Assembly: GCA_036172665.1 (NCBI GenBank)
Contig: CM069871.1
Location: 3,720,001 to 3,784,000, forward strand
Source of the DNA: Prosopocoilus inquinatus
Taxonomy: Eukaryota; Arthropoda; Insecta; Coleoptera; Lucanidae
Reading direction: 5' to 3'
Length of the DNA: 64,000 bases
This document shows, one piece after another, positions 57,171-64,000 of the stretch. Position 1 is the stretch's first letter, and the number at the start of each line of letters is the position of its first letter. The notes beneath the pieces were generated by a model that saw only the letters and a program-made list of their open reading frames with translations, did not search any database and was not told where the DNA came from. The position numbers and the translations under genes were made by a program.

Positions 57171-58630
57171 ACTGGGATTGCTACTATGTGTCGTCAAGAA
57201 TGAAAACCAAAACAATTAAGGAAATGTTAACAAAAAATTACGTACTCAAAATTAAGTTAACTCCAACTTCGTTCAGTCACCATGCCACCACGTTACGCTT
57301 CTGTCCCAGGAAGGGTGCCCTCGTAGTGGAGCTCAAGGAACAAGACGTTAGTGTGCGTTCCGGAGTCAATCTGACTCTAGGGTGTGCAACTCGCTGTCTG
57401 TCTCACTCGTACAGGAAACTCAGTGACACTGATTACTTCGACAGGTCGCTTCGAAGTATTCCAAATAGGAAAAGCCCAAAATAAAAGGGCTAATTACGAA
57501 GGAACGAAACTGGCATTACGCACTAATTTGCGCATAGAAATCGCTGGTCATAAATACCTGATTACTAGGCAATTGAAGTTGTCAGGCTATGAAAAGCCTT
57601 AATGAATGTTCCGTTTTGTGTTGAGCCCGTTTTCCACAACACGAAGCAAATCTCTTTTGTACTATATCAAACATTTTCAGAATAGATACCGATAATAGAT
57701 TCCCCCATTCTCCTTAAATTGTTGCTTTATTAAAAAAAAAAACTTTTAAAATGAAGAAACGAGCACATTTTACAAAAATGAAACACTAATAACGGGGCCC
57801 GTATTTCGTTTACAAATCGAAGTGTTGCTTTCGTAACGTGCGTGAGGTGTTAGCGTTCGGCGAAAATATTTTGTGTCACTGTGATTTTTTCCGTACGTTT
57901 CGTTAGTCACTAAGGACCGCTTAATTGATTTATCGGTTGCTCGTTAAGGATGATTTATGCGGGGCACCTTTTTTGCGAAATTTCAATTTGCCTTCTTCGT
58001 GCTGCCAAGTTTCCCGCTAACGACGCCGACCGACGCGACGTTCGCCGCCTCAAAGAGAGCGCCAAAAGTTCCCCGGCGGCTAAAAAGCGCATGCATTAAT
58101 TAGTTCGAGCTGCGGCAATATTAAAACTTTCCTGCACCGATAATAACGATACAACCACCCTCCTCCCTCCCATCACCCCCCAGAAAAAATTCGAGCAGGT
58201 GCGCAATTAACGTGGGGGCAGTCAGCATACCAGGAAGGAATTCCTCGAGTCTGCGATTTTTTTTTCTGGTGCAGACAAGAAGTTAGATCTGCAAGTCATA
58301 ACGCAGCGTGATTTTTCCTTTGACAGCCTTCTTCTTCTTCTTCTGCATCCAGCAATCAAGCGCTTAAGCACATTTGAACTCATTAACCACCAAGTGTGAT
58401 TTCGGTTCTCTATGTTTGTTTATAGTTGTCGTAATCATTTAATCTTCGATGAGTTGTTGTAACCTTGATAATAAATCATTTAGATTATGCTGCGTTTCTT
58501 TGACAAACTTGCTTGCAAGTGCAACTCGCAATGCTTGGATGGTCGGATGCAGCGTTTAAAATCATCAAGAAATTCCGCAGGGTAGTAACCTTGGCCCGAT
58601 TCTTTTTATCATTTACCTTTATGATATTCA
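57171..58630. other. Unique DNA, no gene recognised
   Basis: The 57.19-57.60 kb frames (98 and 72 codons, overlapping) are of unknown nature and may be transposon-derived. 57.95-58.4 kb is less AT-rich, unique-looking sequence with a TTC run at about 58332-58343. Confidence 0.35.
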
Positions 58631-58635
58631 ACTTA

Positions 58636-58812
58636 CTTAGGGGCCTATTCTGTATCAAAATTTAATTTTAATAATTAAATTTTAATAATTAAATTTGAAG
58701 GGCTGTTAAATTTTGTTGCTACGGTAACAACCAATCATAGAATTGTATTTTAAATTTTAAAGGACCTCTAAATTTTGACGGCCCGTTAATAAGTTACAGA
58801 ATACGTCTTATA
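58636..58812. mobile_element. Possible MITE with CTATTCTGTA-type ends
   Basis: GGGGCCTATTCTGTATC at the left and, read inverted, AAGACGTATTCTGTAAC at the right. The interior is AT-rich (AATTTAATTTTAATAATTAA) with GTTGCTACGGTAACAACC. Similar TTCTGTA-ended small elements are frequent in insects. The class is unresolved. Confidence 0.4.
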
Positions 58813-59019
58813 TTGTATTTAAACAAAGATGAATTCAAAATTTGTTGCGCTTGGCTTCACGCCATCTATGTTGCTTCGGCATGAAAATCCGGAATGTTGG
58901 TAAACCTTTCTCGACGCCGGCGCCGCTACTTCCCCACGAATCCTTTTTTATTTTTGCAAAGTTTGAGAGCATGTAGTTTTATACCTGTATTAAAAAAAAT
59001 TGTTCTGTTCGGCTTTACG

Positions 59020-59100
59020 TTGCCTTCATCCTCGGCATCCTTGTCTTTATGTGGTTTACCTTTTTTATCAGGGTTTTATTCAAAGGATCTTATTTTTATT
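59020..59100 (+). pseudogene. NUMT-like fragment of mitochondrial ND5
   Basis: The frame from 59041 reads LSLCGLPFLSGFYSKDLIF, the strongly conserved segment of NADH dehydrogenase subunit 5 (in insects typically SLCGMPFLAGFYSKDLI). The residues before it (LPSSSA) fit the same protein loosely; after DLIF similarity stops. It is far too short to function and is best explained as a nuclear copy of mitochondrial DNA, now diverged. It reads without stops under the standard code. Confidence 0.7.
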
Positions 59101-59229
59101 CCGGAAAATTCAGGACTGTTGATAATCCCCACCACCCGACGCCATCTCATCGCTCACACCTTCTACAAGCTGCTATGGATCTAATTAATCTTCTGACGCC
59201 ATTTTGCGAGACGGAATTTTATCACGGAC

Positions 59230-62090
59230 ATGGGAAAGAAAAACGATCGTCTTTTGTTGTTGCTTTACTGTTAATTGATTGGGTTAAGGAACGTCTTGTC
59301 TGTGGATTCATTAAAACGTCTTTTTTCTCTGTTCCACTTTTTTGACATTTTGCCACTACCTACGAAGAAAATCTACCGTCTTTTGTTTTGTTTTGTTTTT
59401 TGTCTTTTGTTTCTTGAATTGATAAGATCTCTGACCTTCGACGTTTTCTAGGACGTTCGGAGGAAAAACAAATGAACTTAGAGAACAAAACCAAAAAAAA
59501 AAAATCAAAAAATTAAAGGCAACAGAAAAAATAGAAAAATATAATGGGGAGGAAACGCTCCCAAACAAAAACAATCAAGCAAAAACAATTGAAAGAAATC
59601 AATAAAAAATCAAAGACGTTTTGTCAATACGTAGAAAATATCTTTTGTTTTTTTTTTTTGTTTTTTGAGTTGACATCGTCACCTTCGACGCTTTTTTTAG
59701 GACGTTGGGGGAAAAATCAATGAAATTAGAAAATAAAACAAAAAAGAAATCAAAAATCAAAGACAAGAGAAGAAATCAAAAATATCGTGCGGCGAAAACA
59801 TTTGTAAACATAAACAATCGAACAAAGAAGAAGAGGTAGAAATCATTTAAAAAATTCCAATAAGTTCAAAACAAGTCAAACAAGACAATCAATAACGAAT
59901 GCCCTTAAAAACAAAAATGAAATTAATAAGCTGGAAAAATTTAATCAGGTAACGAAATATTCAATTGAAAAAATAAATAAATACGAAAAATCTAAGTCAA
60001 AAAAAAATTGTCTGTAATTCAACATAAATAAAGTCGTGTACTGTTGTTATTGTTATTATTATTATTATAAGAGACGATTAATAACGAATCCGATTGAAAA
60101 AAAAAAACAAAAAGTAATCAAAAATTATAGACAATAGAAAAAGCATCTTGCTCTCGACGCCAGCGCCATCTCAACGCGCTAATCGCTTTTCATATCTGAG
60201 TATTTTTCGAGTGCGTAACTTTATTAAAAAAAAAAAGTCGACCGTCTTTTGTTTAATTTATTTATTTTACCAATGTCCTTCCCACGCCCCCCTCCCCTCT
60301 CTGACATACTGATTACTATCAATTTCGAATGCGACAGATTTCTCAACTTGTCAAATGACGAAGTAGAGCGTTCCATTTCTCAAAAAAAAAAAAAAAAAAT
60401 CGATCGTCTTTTGTTTTATTTTTATTTTACCAGTCTCCCTCCCCCCCTCTCCCCCTCTCTCATTTAGAATGCGACAGATTTCTCAAATCGTCAAATTTTG
60501 AAGCAAAGCATTTTGCGATTCGTGGTTTTATTTTTTCGAAATAAAATAAAACAGATCGTCTTTTGTTTTATTTTCGGTTTAAAAATCCTGCCCCTTCATC
60601 TTACGTGTTCTCCATTCGGAATGTGACAGATTTTCGGAGTTCTCTTCACGACCAACGGCGACGTACAGGTTAAGTTTCGACCGTGTCGACTGTCTTTTGT
60701 TTCATTGTAAAAGTCCCGCCCAGATTTTTATCAATTTCGTTAATTTTGAGGCAGTTGCGGATTTAAAAAAAAAAAATCAACCATTTTTCACGATTGACGC
60801 ATGTTTTATTTTCGCATTAAAAGTCCCGCCCCCTCCCCTATTCAAGTTTTCAATTTTTATCGCGATGGTTTCCCCAATTCGGCCGCCAATTTTGAAACAA
60901 TTTTAAATTGTAAAATTTAAAAAAAAGAAGGAATTTTAATTAAAAAAAAAAAAAATTCACCGTCTTTTCACGACGTGTAGGTTAAGGTTCTTCAGTTTCG
61001 ACTGTCATTTGTTTTATTTTGTTGTCAACAGCCCGTGCCCCTTCAAGTTTCTAATTTTGATTCCGACCGATTTCTCAATTTGGCCGCCAGTTTTGAAGCA
61101 GTTTTAAATAAATTAAGAAAAAATTGACCGTCATTTCACGACGTAAGGTTTCGTAGTTTCTACCGTCATTTGTTTTATTTTGATTTTAAAAGCTCTTGCC
61201 CCTTCAAGTTCCCCGATTTTGATTTCGATGGATTGGCAATTTGGCCGTCAAATTTTGGAAGTAGTTTTAAATAAAAAAAAAAATGACCATCTTTTAACGA
61301 CGTACAGGTTAAGGTTTCATAGTTTCGACAGTCACTTGTTTTATTTTGACTTTAAAGCCCGTGCCCCTTCAAGCTTTTAATTTTTATTCCGATGGATTTC
61401 TCATTTTTCACCTTTTCACGACGTACGTTCTACAGTTTCGACCACCATCACTTGTTTTATTTTGATTTTAAAAGATCTTGCCCCTTCAAGTTCCCCAATT
61501 TTGATTCCGATGGGTTGGAAATTTGGCCGCCAAGTTTCGGAAGTAGTTTTAAATAATAAAAAAAAAAAAATATTGACCATCTTTTCACGACACACAGGTT
61601 AAGGTTCCATCATTTCGACCGTCTCTTGTTTTATTTTAATTTTAAATTTAAAAGTCCCGTCCCCACTCGAGCTTCCAATTTTGATTCCGATGGATTTCTC
61701 AATTTGGCCGCCAATTTTGGAAACGGTTTTAATTAAAAAAAAGAAAAAAAATCGACCGACTTTTCACGACGCAAGTTCCATAGCTTCGACCGTCACTTGT
61801 TTTATTTTGATTTAAAAACCCCGTACCCCTTCAAGTTTTGAACTTTGAATCCTATGGACTTCTCAGTTCGGCCGGCAATTTTGGAAGCGGTTTTAAATTT
61901 AAAAAAAATGGACCATTCTTTCTCAAGGTACAGGTTTAAAGTTCGATCGTTTCTTGTTTTATTTTGATTTTAAAAGTCCCGTCGCCCCGCCCTACAGGTT
62001 TCCAATGTAATTTCGATTGCGACGGTTTTCTCAATTTGGTCAATTCTGAAGCAGTTTTAAATAGAGGATAAAAAATCGACCGTCTTCCGA
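59230..62090 (+). repeat. T-rich satellite, second large array (unit about 155-175 bp)
   Basis: From 60.6 kb onward, units share GACCGTCNTTTGTTTTATTT, CCCGTNCCCCTTCAAG, TTTTGATTCCGATGGATT, TCAATTTGGCCGCCAATTTT and AGTTTTAAAT followed by an A-run. TTTGGCCGCCA-type landmarks fall near 60.88, 61.06, 61.23, 61.52, 61.69, 61.86 and 62.03 kb. Earlier units (59.2-60.6 kb) are more diverged, and 59.46-60.1 kb is A-rich, as if one block were inverted. It shares the GTCTTTTGTTTT core with the 6.3-8.0 kb array. Confidence 0.85.
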
Positions 62091-63623
62091 AATTGGCTTA
62101 AGATGAAACCAACCGCCTCGTCGTCAAACATTGAACGAACCTTATCGAAAATGGTGTAGAGAGAGGAGATTTTGGAAATGTATGAAAAGGAAAGAAAGCA
62201 GTTTTAATGAACTTTGGTGGATGAATTTATTTGCAGAACGTAAATAGTCCAGTTCAACGAATAAGCGATAGGTTATTTCACGAAGCGAACATTCCGTTCC
62301 GTCTCCGCCTCTTTTCGAGTAGCCATGAGACAGTCGGTATGTAGCGCCGCCTTTTCCGAGCTCTACTGGCGCGAATATTTGATGAAGTCAAGTAAAATGC
62401 ATTGCAAAGGAACAAAATTGAAATCGTGTCCTTTAATAATACAAAACATGTACCGAAGTTATTCAAAACATTTTCTGATCGTCCAAAAACAGGTTGCGGT
62501 AACGAGAGAGAAAGGACGAAGAAATCTGTACGCTTTAAAAGCTTGTTAGGTTCTAATTTTTTAAGCTGCGACGATTTATTTAATTTTGTTTTATTTTATT
62601 CACCGACGCAGGTCTACATATTCCTTTGGGACGCTCAATTTAAATTTTAAAAAAACACACCAACAAAAAGAAACAAAATAGAAAAAATGACTGATAGAAA
62701 ATTTAAAACTCGACGAGGAGAGTAGGACGCGATATCAAACAACGCAGTCATGGTCAGAACTAGGCTCGTTTTTCTTCCTCAAGTGTTTAAGTATTCTCAA
62801 TTTTTGTGGTACGGCCCACTGTGGTATAGTTTTAAAAAAAAAACCATACCAAGTATTTCTGTTTCTTTTGTGGACGGTATATTGTATAAAAGAGGCAGTT
62901 GAAAAAAACGTTTGCATTTATAATGGGCTCCAATTAACTAGATACGTTACAGACATCTTGCAGATAAGTTTAATGCCCATAATTTATTTACATTAGTGCA
63001 TTTCCTCCAGGCGAAGCGTGTAATTCAGAAAGCCATTATTTAATCGACAATTAAGCCACGAGTGTGTTATAAAATAATAAGTAAGACTGCGGAGTAATTA
63101 CGTTTTTTACGCAGAGCGGATTTTCCAATTACATAATACTCCGGACCTGTACATAATTGCAAATTTATTCCCATCCTGCACCTCTCCGGATCCCCAAGTA
63201 TTAAGGCTGCTTCATCTTCCCGTCACATAAGGTCACGAATCGCACGCTTTTTTGCACGGAGGTTTTCCCTTAAAACCTGACGGATTTATTTATTTATTTA
63301 TTTATTTATTAACGGAGCTCGTTCGCTCGTGCTAATAATAATTTATTATGAAACGAAACGAACACTTTACGTTCGTTTTGCTTTATGGACGTGCGTCGTT
63401 AAAACCTGCGGTACGCCCGGTTCCATAAATGAAATGACGCACTTAACATTTGAAATTATAATTGACGGTTTTGTTTTAAACCTACGTATAATAATATAAG
63501 TGTGTAGGGGGAATAAATGTTGTAATAAGGAAGAAGTTTTGCTCTTAACAAATTCAGTACTTTCAATCACCTGCTACTACCAAGTAACACATATATTGAT
63601 TTTTTTATAGCTATTAATTATCG
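62091..63623. other. Unique AT-rich DNA
   Basis: ORFs of 60-82 codons around 62.3-62.65 kb overlap on both strands and are unrecognised. A TTTA microsatellite lies at 63284-63310. Confidence 0.35.
63284..63310. repeat. TTTA microsatellite
   Basis: About seven TTTA units. Confidence 0.9.
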
Positions 63624-63945
63624 GCGTCTCCACTGAGTGGGCATTTTACGCCAGCCACACACCCTTACTTTTACCATCGTTTAAACCTAAGGGTGACAAA
63701 GTGACTGCGTCTTAAAGGAACCACACACACACACACACACCACACCATTGACATCACAAATAACTTAAGAGATTTGTAAATTCAATTGTCAAATCAAAAC
63801 CATGAGCACTGTACCCCATCTTGAACATTTAAGTGCTTTATTAATATCGAGAAAATGTTTATAAGACCAAATAATAAAGCTTTCAGTTTTAAAGACATTT
63901 ATAAGAATTTAATAAAGCATTCTTGGTTACTTGGGAATATAATCA
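63624..63945 (+). repeat. Dispersed repeat J, copy 2
   Basis: GTCTCCACTGAGTGGGCATT, CTAAGGGTGACAAAG and ACATTTATAAGAATTTAATA as in copy 1, with extra sequence between the blocks including a CA run at 63722-63742. No inverted termini were seen. Confidence 0.7.
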
Positions 63946-64000
63946 TAATATACTTACCACGAGCAAAAAAAAAAATTCTTGAAAGCTGAAATATTCTATA

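Overview
This is repeat-rich, AT-rich animal nuclear DNA, most likely from an insect or another arthropod. The evidence is a Penelope-like retroelement, a CR1/Jockey-group LINE, several hAT-type and CAGGGTG-ended (mariner-type) non-autonomous DNA transposons, a short mitochondrial ND5-like insertion, many microsatellites, and no bacterial-style gene packing. I found no host protein-coding gene I would defend. The window reads as a large intergenic, intronic or pericentromere-like stretch filled by mobile elements and tandem arrays.

Layout. 0.2-2.7 kb: an old duplicated repeat family carrying a 426-bp CAGGGTG MITE and a 299-bp hAT MITE. 2.8-4.0 kb: about four copies of a 275-302-bp tandem repeat. 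4.0-6.3 kb: mostly unique, bracketed by a 24-bp perfect inverted repeat. 6.3-8.0 kb: a degenerate T-rich satellite (unit about 160-170 bp, core GATCGTCTTTTGTTT). 9.87-10.55 kb: a tandem duplication containing a second hAT MITE. 11.4-13.9 kb: further copies of the 0.2-2.7 kb family with nested palindromes. 14-17 kb: T-rich repeat and a possible LINE 3' tail.

17.35-20.17 kb holds the best-preserved element: a complete Penelope-like element with about 510-bp inverted terminal repeats, a 687-codon reverse transcriptase/GIY-YIG gene, a hammerhead ribozyme motif in each arm and a 13-bp target duplication. A relic of a second hammerhead lies just downstream.

22-24 kb: T-rich repeats on both strands. 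25-27 kb: a long ATC microsatellite and duplications. 28.9-31.4 kb: nearly three copies of an 885-954-bp tandem repeat, each with a CRE-like palindrome and TATA box. 32.75-36.2 kb (minus): a 5'-truncated, frameshifted LINE with a TAA-type tail. 38.5-41.0 kb and 43.2-47.3 kb: two apparently unrelated satellites, both with a period near 415 bp. 48.4-48.8 kb: a recent 122-bp tandem array. 50.75-52.35 kb, with an inverted copy at 56 kb: a duplicated element of about 440 bp. 52.7-54.0 kb: hAT-like ends. 58.6-59.1 kb: a MITE-like element and the ND5-like fragment. 59.2-62.1 kb: a second large array of the T-rich family. The rest is unique AT-rich sequence.

Only the Penelope element is a plausibly intact protein-coding unit. 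Its reverse transcriptase and endonuclease would act together in target-primed insertion, and its ribozymes are expected to process its RNA.
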